A program made the position numbers and the translations under genes. 64,000 nt of DNA from Paramecium tetraurelia (taxonomy: Eukaryota; Ciliophora; Oligohymenophorea; Peniculida; Parameciidae), in NCBI RefSeq assembly GCF_000165425.1, contig NW_001799399.1:700196-764195 (forward strand). Direction: 5' to 3'. Shown in pieces: positions 27,291 to 42,826 of the stretch. The notes beneath the pieces were generated by a model. That model saw nothing but the letters and a program-made list of their open reading frames with translations. It was not told the DNA's origin and searched no databases. How positions within the stretch are numbered: the stretch's first letter is position 1; each line of letters begins with the position of its first letter.

Positions 27291-27560
27291 TTTTAGTTGA
27301 TTTTATTTTTAAACTAAATTTTCAATTAAACTATTATAAACTCATTAATAAAAGGAATAATTAAAAGTTCTTTTTAATTTATTAATTTAATCATAATATG
27401 ATATGAGAAAATAATTAATACAAATAACTTATGATCTTAAACTAATTAAAAATATTTGTAAAAGTAAATAACAATCTCATCTAGAAGGAAATAATAAAAT
27501 GATCTAAAGAACATACAATTTATAAATAATTTTAGATGATTTATTATATTAGAGCACTTA

Positions 27561-31079
<3,519 letters not shown>

Positions 31080-31164
31080 ATAAAAATTAAATAAAGATTT
31101 TTGTTTATTTAAGGGTTATTGCATTTGTTCATTATTTTTTATTTTAAAAAATGTATATATATAT

Positions 31165-34100
31165 TCACTTCCCATTGAACAGATGAACTTGCCCGATTGC
31201 TTAAGCTTCGAACATTTCCCTCCCACTTATTGAGTTCTGCTTCTTCAATAAGGGATCATCCCCTTAATTAGCCACAAAAACTATAGTTTTTTCATCAAAC
31301 CACTCCTCACACAACGGCAACTCGGCCCCAGGAGGGATAGTTGAAATGATCAAGTCGAATTTGTGATTCCTCTCAGACTGCCTCATGAATTCCACCTTGC
31401 TCTACTTTGCCAAAGCCTCTACTCTCTAAGCATTCCTTCCATACAAAAACACTTATAATAAAAATAGTTTTGCAGCCACAAAAATAGCAGTCTTTGCAGT
31501 ACCCCCATTCCCCAAAATTAAACATTTTTGCATGTTCCTAGGAAACCTAATAAATATCGGCCAAAACATCCCCCACCAATCCGTATTAAATCCAATCAAT
31601 TGATTCTCATACTTTATTATACAATTCACAGCTCCTATTATTTACGCCTCTATTGATTATTCTGTCAAGTATTATTGAACCTAGGTATATTATTGATTCT
31701 TACTTCTTCTTTAAATGGCATTGTAATGGAGGCACCCTAGAAATTGATGTCATTAAGATACGGTTTAGCTTATTCAATTTTTTTAATTGAAACTTTAGTG
31801 TAAAATTTATTATGTTGTTGATTGAGCTAGTCAAAATGTTTTTAATGAAGTAAATCACTTCTTGATAAAGATAAATCATCACCAAATATGTGATAATTTT
31901 ATGTTATCTCAAAATTGGCTAGGCTTCTAATCGATCGCAATTACTGTATAGTACATTGACCAACTGCTGTAGGGGTCAAACAAGATAAGGGAACCATAAA
32001 TTTATTTAAGGTTCTGTACAACTGCGAATTAGGACCCATTGAAACAACTAAATATGGTATCACAAACTTCATGCCCATGAATAGCTTTGATATCTCCTAG
32101 TATGTAAGTTCTGATGGATAAGCATTTTGATGAATTGCCAATTTCAATAAACATATTGTATTAGGATTGTGTTCTGAGATATATTTCATTCTGTCTATAA
32201 ATTCAATAATCTACAACTTTTCTGTTTTCTCAAATAAGTGTTATGACAAAATAATAGAATTATTATAATTTTGTGAAATCCTTACATTATTAAATAAATC
32301 CATCTCTATATCAAAATAATCTCCAATGAAGCTATTTTGCCATTATTCAATTATCTTAACATATTGAGTTCCAGTATAAAATCCTCCTTAGGATTTGGTT
32401 CTCAAAGTAAATATTATTGGAATATCAAGATAGAATTTGATGTTGTAAATTTATTATCTAATCTATTCAAATTAATCTTCAATGTTTTCAATCTTATCCA
32501 TCCTTACTTCCAATAAGTTATGATTTCTGTTTATGAAATGAATCTTCTGATGATCTAAAATTGTTAATTCTTCATAAAATATGCATGCAAAATTAGTATC
32601 TGAAACATATATTTTGTTCTTTGGAAAATTTAAATGTTAAATGTTCTTTATGAAATGCAAATAAAGTTCATTTACTCTATGATAATATCTTGTAATATCA
32701 TAATTGGATGTAATTTGTTAAATATATTTTCTGCTTGGCAAAGTAAAAACATATTTACTGACTCTCTAATAGATTGATTTTCTCCTATTATATATCTCCA
32801 TAACATTTCCAATTTGTGGTCTATTCTGAGATTATAAATCTTCAATTAACTCATTTATATCTTTTTCAATCCATATCACATTTTTACCAATCAATAACTA
32901 CTATATTTACTCATCCTCTATGATTCCACCTCCACAATCAACTACAACATTCTTTTGATATTTCAATAATATCTGTATAAATTACTCTTTTTCACTTCTT
33001 CTAAACTATTCCCATCCATTATTTGTGACAAATTCATTTATATTATTGGAAATCAAATTATCAATGCTAATATATTCAAAACCTAATTGCTTGCATATAT
33101 ATTAAGACAGTGTACTTTTACCTGCCCCCCTCATGCCAATAATATACAATGGTTCCTTATAGTATTAGTAATTGTATAAGAATTCTTATTCCTAGTTATA
33201 TGTTAGTGCCTATTGATATAACCCTAAACTTTGGATATGATTATAGAAATCAGGGAATGTTTTCCTTACACAATCTTTATTATCAATAATGATTCTATAT
33301 TAATATTGCACTTTCTCAAAATGCCCTCCCAAAATACTAAAGGCCATTGCAATTCTGTGATCATTATATGTATTGATTGTGATATCCTTTCTATAGCCAT
33401 TGTATTTTTGATATCTTTTGCCTCTAATTAAAATCTCATTATTTTATTATAAACAAACAACGCCAACCTTAATCAAGTTTTCAGTAACAGCCTTGATTCT
33501 ATCGCATTCTTTCACTCTTTAATTTTCAATTCCTTTGATAATACATTGACCTTCAATTGAGGACATTAACAATGCCAAAGATATAAAGGTGTCACTGAAG
33601 TTAATGCAATTAACATCTTGAGGTTTTAAGTCTTAATTCTTTATTATTTTATAAAATCCTTATTCTCTCACTACTTGCATCCCCATCTACTCTATAACAT
33701 CCAAGAATTGTGCATCTCCTTATAACTTGGATATCTTTTTGGTTTCAATCGATCCACCATTTAGCCCAATATGCAATAAGTCATAACTCAATGCAGTAGC
33801 ATCAGGTTCAATATCATAGGTTTGAGCTTTATATACTCCCTTCTTGACTAAGAATTTTGTTTTAGAGAGTCTCTCTACCCTTACTCCATAAATATTCATA
33901 AGTTGAATAGTCATTTCTATATAGGATTCACTAACGATGGTTTCATTTTCATTGCAATCTATGATTTCAATCAGAGTTTCATCATTTGGGAAATAAGGAG
34001 CAGACATTAAGATTCCAGAAACAAATTGACTGCTTAGTTGAGATTTAATTTTGATATGTTTAGCAAATTTTCCATCTATTACTTTGAATGGCAATTATCC

Positions 34101-35576
34101 TTCCTTTTATAAATATATCACATTTAAATCAAGTGCTTCCACCATCTCTTAAATTGGTCTTTCATAAATTCTTTATGCTCCTATAATAGTGACATTCCCA
34201 ATTAGGGCAGCAATAGGGAGTAGAAATCTAGCACAAGTTCCACTTTCTTTGACATTTATTGTGTATTCCTTCTTATAGAATTAGCCTTAACATCCTTCAA
34301 GAATGAGATTATGTTTAGAATGTGTTTGTACTTCACATAATCTTAATTCTTACAAGGAATTTAACATAGCTTTTGTATCATCTGAATCATAAAAATTATT
34401 TAATGAGCTTATTCCTTCTGATAGGGAACTTAACAAAAGCACTCTATTGGTGATACTTTTAGATCCATGTATGGGTTTGCTTGGTCTAATGTCTGAACAG
34501 GCAATTACACAGGATTTAACTAGTATTTTTTTGATAATATCCATTTTAATAGGAGTAGTGTTAAATTTGTGCTTTCCAATTTCTTAAATAAATACAAAGT
34601 TAATTTCTTGTTTTACTACCTTCTTATCAAATTATAAATATTTTAAAACATCTTGTATATTTACATATTCTGGTATTTCAATAGGCAATTCATACTTCAA
34701 AAGAACATTCCTGATTCTATTCCTCATAAGATGACGTATCGATTCCATGTTCTTTAGCCAATATGTTTGCCAAAACCATGCCAATTGATACACATTCGCC
34801 ATGCAACAATTTGCCTTGACTTGCAAATTCAACTGCATGACCAATGGTGTGACCATAATTTAAGATTTTTCGAATATTTTGCTCGTATTTATCTTCTGTT
34901 ACAATACTTAACTTTAAATTAATTCCATATTTTATAATATCTAATAAAGTAGCTTAGTTATTTGGATCCATCAAATAATTATAGTCATAGCATTCCAATC
35001 TCTCGAATAATTTTCTATCAAAACAAGCTGCTATTTTAATGATTTCAGCCAAACCATTAAGAAAGTTTCTTTTGTCCAATGATTGTAAAAATTAGCTGCA
35101 CACTTTGATTCTATAAGGATCATTTATTACTCCTAGTTGATTCTTACCGTAGATGTTGTTGATACCTGTCTTTCCTCCAACACTAGCATCTGCCATTCCC
35201 AACAACGATGTAGGAATCAAAATGAATTTTATTCTGTTGAATAGTTAAATATACCAAACCCTCTCATATATATGCTAGATACGAATCCAACCAAATCAGT
35301 CACCACTCCTCCTCCGACTGCGATCACTAAATCTTATCTACAAAATCTTTTGCTAAACAAGTATTCTGCCACTTCATTCGCAAAATGTAGATTTTTAGCT
35401 CCCTCTCCCACTGGCAATGTGAATGTAATCGCTTATGGAAATTTTTAACAGATCTATTACAAGTAGAGTTATGCGATATTGGTGTCTGAGACCTTATGTA
35501 GATAATTTAGTTACAAAACAGATTTGGGGGTTTCGAAGGTCTTGAATAGTGTTTGCTAGGGAATCAAGTGTTTCAT
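31165..35576 (-). CDS. ARO1: Pentafunctional AROM protein (shikimate pathway, steps 2-6)
   Basis: Minus-strand exons 35576-35260, 35233-31704 and 31680-31165 encode about 1,453 residues. The order is the fungal AROM order. 3-Dehydroquinate synthase comes first ([33 protein letters not shown]), then EPSP synthase ([30 protein letters not shown]). Shikimate kinase has P-loop GMRGAGKST and DCGGG. Type I dehydroquinase shows [11 protein letters not shown], the Schiff-base lysine in LLKLAIH, and [10 protein letters not shown]. Shikimate dehydrogenase has [22 protein letters not shown] and [10 protein letters not shown]. Together they turn DAHP into EPSP, so only chorismate synthase is missing. One break: within the synthase C-terminus, around 34711-34735, the frame jumps by one base with no convincing intron (see findings). 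The start at 35576 leaves 33 residues before VSDTNI; the frame is still open into the N gap, so an earlier start is possible. Confidence 0.9.
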
Positions 35577-35616
35577 TGAGTGTGTTATGATAGTCAATTA
35601 GGGAGTTTTCTTGATC

Positions 35617-35774
35617 NNNNNNNNNNNNNNNNNNNNNNNNNNNNNNNNNNNNNNNNNNNNNNNNNNNNNNNNNNNNNNNNNNNNNNNNNNNNNNNNNNNN
35701 NNNNNNNNNNNNNNNNNNNNNNNNNNNNNNNNNNNNNNNNNNNNNNNNNNNNNNNNNNNNNNNNNNNNNNNNNN
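35617..35774. other. Assembly gap (158 N)
   Basis: A run of N separates the head of AROM from a plus-strand trichocyst-matrix-type gene that is already in frame when sequence resumes. The gap therefore hides the 5' part of that gene, the divergent intergenic region and possibly the true AROM start. The true size may differ from 158. Confidence 0.98.
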
Positions 35775-36699
35775 AAAGAAGGCTGACAAAGTTCACGAAA
35801 GTGACACTGTTGCATTTGAGAAGATCATTGCTGACTTAGAATAAGAAATCGCTTATCATTAAACTTAAATTGTTGCCCTCTCTAACTTGAGAGACTCAAC
35901 AACAGAGGCCTTGGGTGAAGCTGAAGTTGAAGTCAGAGTTGTCACATCCGATATCGCCAATAACGAAAAAAGCTTCGCTGACGAATCAGCCACCAGATAA
36001 TCACAACACGACACATGGGTTAGAAAAGATGCAGAACATGTTGATTAAATTGATGCCATTGATGAAGCCTCAAAGATTGTTCAACATTTATAAGCTGGTG
36101 TTGCTTTTGCCTAACTCAAGAGCAGATTTGAAAAAGTCTAAGCTAAATTGATGGAAAGCAAACATGCTCTCTTCAAAGTATATTTCATTTGCTATTATTT
36201 AACAGCCACTCATCAATGCCTTGACCTAATTGGCTTCCAAGGTTGACAACAAGAGCATCATCAAAATCTTAGAACTCTTGGCCTAAATCAGATAATAATT
36301 GGTTGCCAGCAGAGCTTCACTCCTCGCCACCGAAGAAAGATAAGCTGCTAACTGGGAAGTCTAAAGTGGTCACTTATAAGAAGAACACAAGAGATTAGTT
36401 GAAAGAAAGGCTTTCTTAGAAAACTCAATTGTCCAATTCAAGGTCACCATCTAAGAGGCTGTTGAAGACTTAGAAGATTAAACTGTAAAATAGTCCCACT
36501 ATGTTAGTTATTCCTTGAAGATGCTGAAGATTCATTGGCTATTCAAGAAAGATGGGCTGCTGAATAAGAATCCCAATATGAAGCCTAAACCTTCGAAAGA
36601 GAATAATAATTGGAAGTCGTCGAAAGATTATAAGAAGTCTTAACCTAAAAATTAAGTGCAGCTTCAGAATTCCTCTAAGTTAGAGAAGAAGTATTTTGA
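35775..36699 (+). CDS. Trichocyst matrix protein-like, C-terminal part
   Basis: The frame is open at the gap edge and continues over exons 35775-36177, 36206-36484 and 36508-36699, with introns of 28 and 23 nt, to a TGA. The 290 or so visible residues are almost entirely long heptad-type helices rich in A, E, Q and L, with a single small break (PLINALTQLASKV). Motifs such as TEERQAANW and FLEDAEDSLAIQERW resemble Paramecium trichocyst matrix proteins. These are made as secretory precursors, cleaved, and crystallised in the trichocyst body. The N-terminal signal peptide and propeptide expected for that family would lie in the gap. The assignment rests on helix pattern and remembered family style; another secretory coiled-coil protein is possible. 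Confidence 0.7.
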
Positions 36700-36766
36700 T
36701 TTATCATAATAATAACAATCAAGATTTAAAATGTTATTTCCTAAAATTCTATCATTACTAATACTA

Positions 36767-38398
36767 TCAAAATATTTGATGTATATAAATTTCATTATTA
36801 TTCGATGCGAAGGCAATCTCAGGAGTTTATGAAAAACAAATCGCCTCTATGAAATCGTCCTACTTATATTCATTATAACATTTCCATTGATTTTATGGGT
36901 TCTTCTTCCACAATTAAAGAATATTAGTTTCTCCTCCAATTGCTAGAACTGATGAATCGTGATTAAAGTCAATCGTTCTAATTTTAGCAATATTATTAAA
37001 GATCTTTTGATTTTCTATATATTCTTTTTGTTTCTAATTTTTATTAAAACAATGAACCAAACCATCCTTTGTACAAATAATTAGATCTTCATTATTTACA
37101 CTGAATAAAATTTTCTTAGGAGTGTTATACAATTTCAGTTTTTGAATCTAAGTTAATTTTGTATCCTCGATATTCCAGAGAATTACTTTTTAATCGCATC
37201 CTCCAACAGCCAATGTTTTATCGTCATTTGATAAACTGATAGTGGTGATCAATTCACTTGATTTTTCTTAACAATACTTTAATTCTAAATGAAAATGATT
37301 TATTTTTATAACACCGATACGAATTCCCTCAGCAAAAAATATTTCAGATTCCGAAGAATTCATAGCAACACATGAAATTCTTTAAGATCCATATCCTGAA
37401 TAAATTTAAGACTAAAATGATTGCTTAATAATCCAAGAATGCTCCTTCAAAATCCATATCTTTAATAGAGCCCTATTAGGATTTAACAAATCAGATCCAC
37501 TAGTTATCATAAAGTTTTATAATTCGCTAAATGTAAAATACACTAAAGATTTTGTATAACATTCTAAGTTATGAAATTTGACCCATTGATTCGACTAATT
37601 ATCTTTTTTCCAAAACAATATGTTTTTGCATGGTTCACATAATCTTGCTGCTAGAATAGTTTAATCATAATTTAATTTAATATCAGCTATTGATAATTTT
37701 GAGTTGGATCTTAGTATTTGTCCCTCTTAATTACAAATTAATATCTGATCACTTTCGGTGGGTTTAACTTATTCAATTTGTTCATTTTTTAAATTATTCT
37801 ACAGCATTTGAGTATGGCACATATTATTTTATATTACAAAACTACTTATCATCTAATTTAATTATTATACTAAGTCTAAATATTAATTTGTCTCAGCCTA
37901 TTTTTAATCATTTAAACCTTTTGTTTTCAAAACCAAACTATTCTTTTATTGTTCAAATTCAACCTCTTCTGAAATACATTAAGTTAGAAACTCAAATTCT
38001 TAGAGGCCAAATCCTATCTAATTATTAAATGAATAAATAATTTCGTTGTAAGATTTTAAATGGGTTCTAAATTTGTTATCTTCTAGCGGCCTAGATATTA
38101 TGCTCTTAATTTTTTCATTCATCTAATTAAGTGTTTTTTCAATATTTTAAAAAATTTTCAAATAATCGTTCATTCTCTTATCATTATCATCATCCTAATT
38201 ATTCAGTTATTCACAAATAGTATTGAACTAATGAATCGTAACGCATCGTTTATTTAATTTGCATGATTTACATTTCAATCTTGACATATCCTCACAAACT
38301 CTTGAAAGGTCTAGATGGCTTAGAGGTTCGTTATGCTGATAGCATTTAATATTACGACCACTAAGATGGTTAGCTAAATTGATTCTTTTTTATTGCAT
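36767..38398 (-). CDS. WD40-repeat protein with N-terminal Cys/His cluster
   Basis: An intron-free frame gives 543 residues. The N-terminus has a zinc-binding-looking cluster (CYQHNEPLSHLD ... CEDMSRLKCKSCK ... CVTIHQ), which resembles a B-box. A coiled middle follows. From about residue 230 WD40-type repeats run to the end: SDDKTLAVGGCDQKVILWN-like blades, INFNHDSSVLAIGGE and a final WKCYNEYKQD blade. Paramecium has many proteins of this B-box-like plus WD40 form, with no known individual function. The gene is convergent with the trichocyst-matrix-type gene (67 bp). Confidence 0.75.
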
Positions 38399-39416
38399 GA
38401 TGTTTAATAATTCTGAAAATATTATAACAAAATTGTTATTAAAGAATAAAATAGTTGATAGTTTATAAAATTAAATGAATATAGTTGTTAATTAAATTTA
38501 GATTTCTATTTTGTGAAAGATTTCGATTTATTTAATTTTATATCCATAAATTACCTTACATCCTTAAATCTTTAATTGATAGTTAAGGACTATACTTAGA
38601 ATTTATCAAAGAATTTATTGAAATAATAACATCAAAACTATTAATTTCGATTAGATAATATTAGAATTTATTTAACAGATTCTAATTTAAAAATAGGTTC
38701 GACATTTCTTAGCATTTATAGAAATAAAAAAAGAATTCTTCTATTTGCTTAAGCTTTTTGTGTTAATTTTATTATAAGTTGGTATAATTATTTTAGTAAA
38801 TAATAAATATATTACCAGAATTAATTACATATTAATAGCTTATGTATTAAATTTTCAGAGCAATGAAAATGATGAAACAGGTCATAAGGCCAATTAGAAT
38901 TTGCGCTCCAATAATAGCAACAAATAATTATTTGAATATTTACAATTTGAATTAATTCTTTTTGAGGATGTCATTATCAAATAGTGATGACGACTTGGAA
39001 ACCCTTAAAGTAATAGTAGAACACAATATTCGTAGGTTAATTAAGAATTAGATGTCAGGTGCCCTCAGATGATTGTTTGAATTATTCATCATTCCAGATT
39101 AATAACTATTTTATCAACATTTGAATTTTAACTGTTCTTTCGAAAACGAATATAGACATTAGCAAATAGATTGGAGATATGAGGCAAAATAATTACCATT
39201 TCATAAGCAATGCTTCCTGTCTTATATTTCTATATTAATTTTGCTCAAATCTAAATTCGATTTTACATTGATATTTTCGATTAATTCTGTTTGCAAATCT
39301 CACACAATATCTAATGAATTATACAAAATAAGATATATCACTATTTTAGCTTTAAATCGACCTAATCGTATATTTTATCTTTCATTAGTTTAAATACCTT
39401 AATATATATTAACCTG
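38399..39416. other. About 1 kb mostly non-coding, AT-rich
   Basis: Between the start of the WD40 gene and the start of the cysteine-rich gene I see very AT-rich sequence with no recognisable RNA gene or repeat. One short candidate reading frame (38863-39080) is listed separately. The stretch is long for this compact genome and must hold both divergent promoters. Confidence 0.6.
38863..39080 (+). CDS. Possible small protein of 64-69 residues, unrecognised
   Basis: From ATG 38863 a frame runs to TGA 39070-39072 (69 residues). Alternatively a 26-nt GTA..TAG segment at 39010-39035 is removed as an intron and the frame ends at TGA 39078-39080 (64 residues). The N-terminus is basic and hydrophobic (MKMMKQVIRPIRICAPII) and could be a mitochondrial presequence; an acidic stretch follows (SNSDDDLETLK). 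With only one stop codon in an AT-rich genome, chance frames of this length are common, so this is weak. Confidence 0.3.
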
Positions 39417-40349
39417 ATGTTATTGCTAATTTTTTACGTTTTATCTTTAGCTATGGGGTTGTCTCCATTAGTGTGTGGAGATGTTACAGAGGAAAAGGAT
39501 TGTTTAGATATCATAAATGGAATGTATTTTAATACTAATATTTAGTTATCTATGCAAATGGACAACGAATGGATGTGTTAATATGAAATGTGAATTAGTA
39601 AAACCTCCTTGTGATTAGTTGATTTATGAAAATAAGGCTTGCTCAACAAGTGGGACCAATTGCGTTTCAGTTTCAGAATGCTCAGAGATAGACAACTAAA
39701 GCTCGTGTGGAGTAGTTAAAGCAGGTGGAAGGGATTGCATCTGGGATACTTTATGTAGAATGAAATAATGTTCTGATTATGATCAAGCAAACTGCAAAGT
39801 GTCTAACGATGACAATTGTGTCTTCAAAGATGGAACATGTCAAAAGTTAGTATTTTGCACTGATATCGTTACTAAGGATTTATGTTAGACAATTGATTTG
39901 GCTGATTAATGTGCATGGATAAATGATAAATGCGACATTTTTGATTGCAAAAAATTTACTAATTCGGAAGAATGTTTTTCAGCTGTCTCTAAGACTGACT
40001 CATGCTTTAATGGGGCAGTTGATAATACTGTTAACTGTATGAGTTGTTTCTCGTTGAAAAATCAATGTGATTGCTAACAATACGGGCTTTATGGTTGTAA
40101 ATGGGATACCTAAACAGGAGGATGTATTCGTTAAAAGTAATTAAATAAACGAAAAATAGATGTGAAGACTTTGAGGATACAATTACTTGTCAATAGGCTT
40201 TCGATGGTTTGACTTGCGTATGGTATAAGCCCATGGATTAATGTAAATCAATAGCGAATGCGAATGAATTAGATAGATAATGCGATCTTTATGTCTTCAG
40301 TCAGACTTTGACATTTGGATTGCTTGTTTCGTTGATCATCTATATATGA
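39417..40349 (+). CDS. Small cysteine-rich secreted/surface protein
   Basis: Exons 39417-39523, 39546-40136 and 40160-40349, with introns of 22 and 23 nt, give 295 residues. A signal peptide (MLLLIFYVLSLAMGLSP) leads; then cysteines recur at the spacing and with the C-x-W motifs of Paramecium surface-antigen modules (CKWTTNGC, CGVVKAGGRDCIWDTLC, CAWINDKC, CTCxW-like pairs). The last 18 residues (TLTFGLLVSLIIYI) are hydrophobic, as before a GPI anchor. It reads like a miniature relative of the large antigen at 10397-17801. Its stop lies 19 bp from that of the convergent p24 gene. Confidence 0.75.
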
Positions 40350-40368
40350 AAACAATAATTTTATCAAA

Positions 40369-40980
40369 TCATAAGAGTAATGGTGATCTTTTGTTGTATA
40401 ATCTCTTGATATACCAAATCTGCCATATTGTAACTAAAACAATAAAAATAGTTTCGATGACTGTGAACACGTAGATTTTCTTATTGGCTTCTTTAACCTG
40501 TAGAGTTGATGACTCATATCTGATTTATTAAAATTTATGATCGTAATATAATTCCTAAAGTCCATTATGTATATAATCTATGTCTAGTTCTAAAGGGTCG
40601 ATATCCGTTGATTTGATTTTGTCCTCTTTGTCTTTAATCACATCTACTGCATAAGTAAGCAATTAATTGGCCTTTTTTTTATTGTTAAATATTATTTAAT
40701 ACAAACCAATTTCATTTGCTTAAACAGTGAAATTCCCTTTATTTGTCGCCATTTTTGAATAGATGGTTCTTCCATTGGGAGTTTTCACTTAGAAGTCAAT
40801 CACATCTTTGTGATGATTCACTTAATATGCTCCTTTAATTAAGGTTGGCTCAGTTATATTCTCTAATAATACATCCTCCTAATTGGCTGTTAAAGTGAAT
40901 GTAATAATGTCATCAGGAATGAAATCATAAAATGAGTATACACTTACCAAAAACGTGGCATAAATAAATAAGTATTTCAT
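40369..40980 (-). CDS. p24/emp24 family (GOLD-domain) cargo receptor
   Basis: An intron-free frame gives 203 residues, the usual size for this family. A signal peptide ends near VYS|FYDF. A GOLD domain covers about residues 20-110 (DIITFTLTA, KGAYQVNHHKDVIDFQV, NKGNFTVQANEIGLYQI), then a coiled stretch, and one membrane span near the end (FTVIETIFIVLVTIWQIWYI). The short cytoplasmic tail, KRLYNKRSPLLL, is basic but lacks a terminal dilysine. p24 proteins cycle between ER and Golgi in COPII/COPI vesicles and help sort GPI-anchored cargo. Only 35 bp separate its start from the stop of the gene upstream on the same strand. Confidence 0.85.
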
Positions 40981-41015
40981 TATAAAATTAAATTAATTAA
41001 ATTTGGCATATAATT

Positions 41016-42149
41016 TCATTCCATTTGTTCAACATCTTAACTGTTGTCTTGTATTCTGAATCCAATCTGTTTTCTTTGATTTTATTTCATTTTGTATCTT
41101 CTAACCAGAAACATTGCCAAGGTCATCAATAAAATAATGGTAAATATTCCAAGGTATATGAAATATGCATTATTTTAAAAAGAGAATTAGGGTTATTCAT
41201 CATTTAAAGACTCTTACTGTCTTTTATTTCGAATCATTTCTTTTTGGATGATTAATTTTATTAAACCTCTTTCCTCTTCACTCAAATCATTTACACCATT
41301 CTTAATTAAATAATCATTGACTTCTTTCTAGATTTCCTCTTCTGTTTTACCCTACTCCAATAATTCCCTAATCAATAATCTAAGCTTTTATCTAACCTGT
41401 TTCACTTACTCACTTTGACTACTTTCTTCTTCCTATGTCTTCACATCATGAATAATTTCTTCGATACTAGTGTTATTTTGATCTAATGATGTTGAATTAC
41501 TAAAGTAGGATTGAATAAAATCTGTAATCTGTTCTTTAATTTTCTCTTCAGATAAACCCTAATCTAAAAATTCCTATATTTAGTATTCTATTTCTCTCAT
41601 TTCCTATTATTATTAGTTCTTAAGATTCTTATATTATTATATATTCCATGTTGCCTTTGAATTCTTATCAGGTTTATTTTAGTAAGCCTCGATTTCTTTT
41701 TTAATTATCAATAAAACAACTTTACTATTAAATTCTTTAGAATGATCTTTGAGAGTTTTATCTAAACTTTGTGAAATCTTTGTCATTACTATGTTCTTAT
41801 CGTTCTCATCAAGTTAACTAAAATATTAAATATCTTTTTCCAATCTTTAGTTCTCTTCATTACTTTCTTTCTCAAGTTCACCAACCATTTCTAACAAAGA
41901 GAATAATATCTTCTATTTTTCTTCTTGAGTAGCCTTAGCATAATACAATAATCCTTCATTGAATATATAGCCTTCAATTAATTCTAAATCCTACACTTGT
42001 TACTAAGTTAAATTTCCTGATATTTGTTGGAATATTTAATCAAGTGCTTTATTTGATTGATCCCACTTCTCTCCCCTTTTTGGAGGTGCTCCTCTTCCTT
42101 ACAGATTTCTTCCAGATATTTAAAAAATAAGAATAACAAGAATTAACAT
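41016..42149 (-). CDS. Single-pass membrane protein with long luminal coiled coil, unrecognised
   Basis: An intron-free frame gives 377 residues. MLILVILIFQIS at the start is a probable signal peptide. Residues about 20-310 are highly charged helices rich in E, K and Q, with coiled-coil character and two related segments (LDQGLSEEKIKEQI and LEQGKTEEEIQKEV). A membrane span (AYFIYLGIFTIILLMTLAMFL) begins near residue 325, and a basic cytoplasmic tail follows. The two LxQG-x-(S/T)EE-x-I helices suggest an internal duplication. I recognise no family. Position next to p24 may be chance. Confidence 0.75.
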
Positions 42150-42412
42150 ATTAATTATTAGTAATTTCTGTTATTGTCCTTATAACTATATATAATCTCA
42201 AAATCAACAAATGTTTAATCTCTACTCAACAATCCACAACCAATAGCCCTTCTCAAATTCAAATGAATAAAATTTCTAATATGCTAGAAGCTTCTACCAC
42301 TCTAATATGCAAAACTAATATTAATTTGATTTTATAACAATTTATATATTACAATAAAGTGGGTATGAAATATTAATTATATATTTAATTTTTATCGTTA
42401 AACAGTTTTACT

Positions 42413-42814
42413 ATGACTAGCGAACTTAGCGAGGATAGTAGTTTTTATGATATCAAATTTCCAAGATCTCTTACTACGTCTGTAAGAAAATAAGGTTAGG
42501 AAGACTATTTTTTCGAATTGAAGGAGAAACAAAAGCAAATAGAGGATTTAACTTATTAGGTTAAATTGATGGCAGCCAATAATCAAACTCTGAATCTCTA
42601 GAATTAGATGCAGAAAAGTGAAATCGAAAGATTACTAAGATTTATCAATGAGTAATAAAATGAAATGAAAAAAATGGCTTAAAGAGATAATAAAAAACAA
42701 ATCAATACTAGATCAATTAAAATGCAACTAATTAATAAAATGTGTCAATGGGCTCAACAATTTCCATTGGATTAATAGATTTAATTTGAATAAATAGTTT
42801 AAATGATTATATGA
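42413..42814 (+). CDS. Short coiled-coil protein, unrecognised
   Basis: A frame of 133 residues runs from ATG 42413 to TGA 42812-42814. The middle (about residues 35-95) is a continuous polar helix with heptad spacing (ELKEKQKQIEDLTYQVKLM and IERLLRFINEQQNEMKKM). The N-terminus is acidic and serine-rich. Its stop is 12 bp from the stop of the convergent gene at 42827, the shortest spacer in the window. Confidence 0.65.
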
Positions 42815-42826
42815 AATATTTCTAAT

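Noticed and set aside
31700-31885. Minus-strand open frame over the AROM dehydrogenase region
   Set aside because: It is a shadow; the neighbouring frame holds the shikimate dehydrogenase motifs GASITMPFK and [13 protein letters not shown].
39073-39416. Long open frame following the small candidate gene
   Set aside because: With TGA as the only stop in AT-rich DNA, open stretches of this length arise by chance; composition is not protein-like and no start is present.
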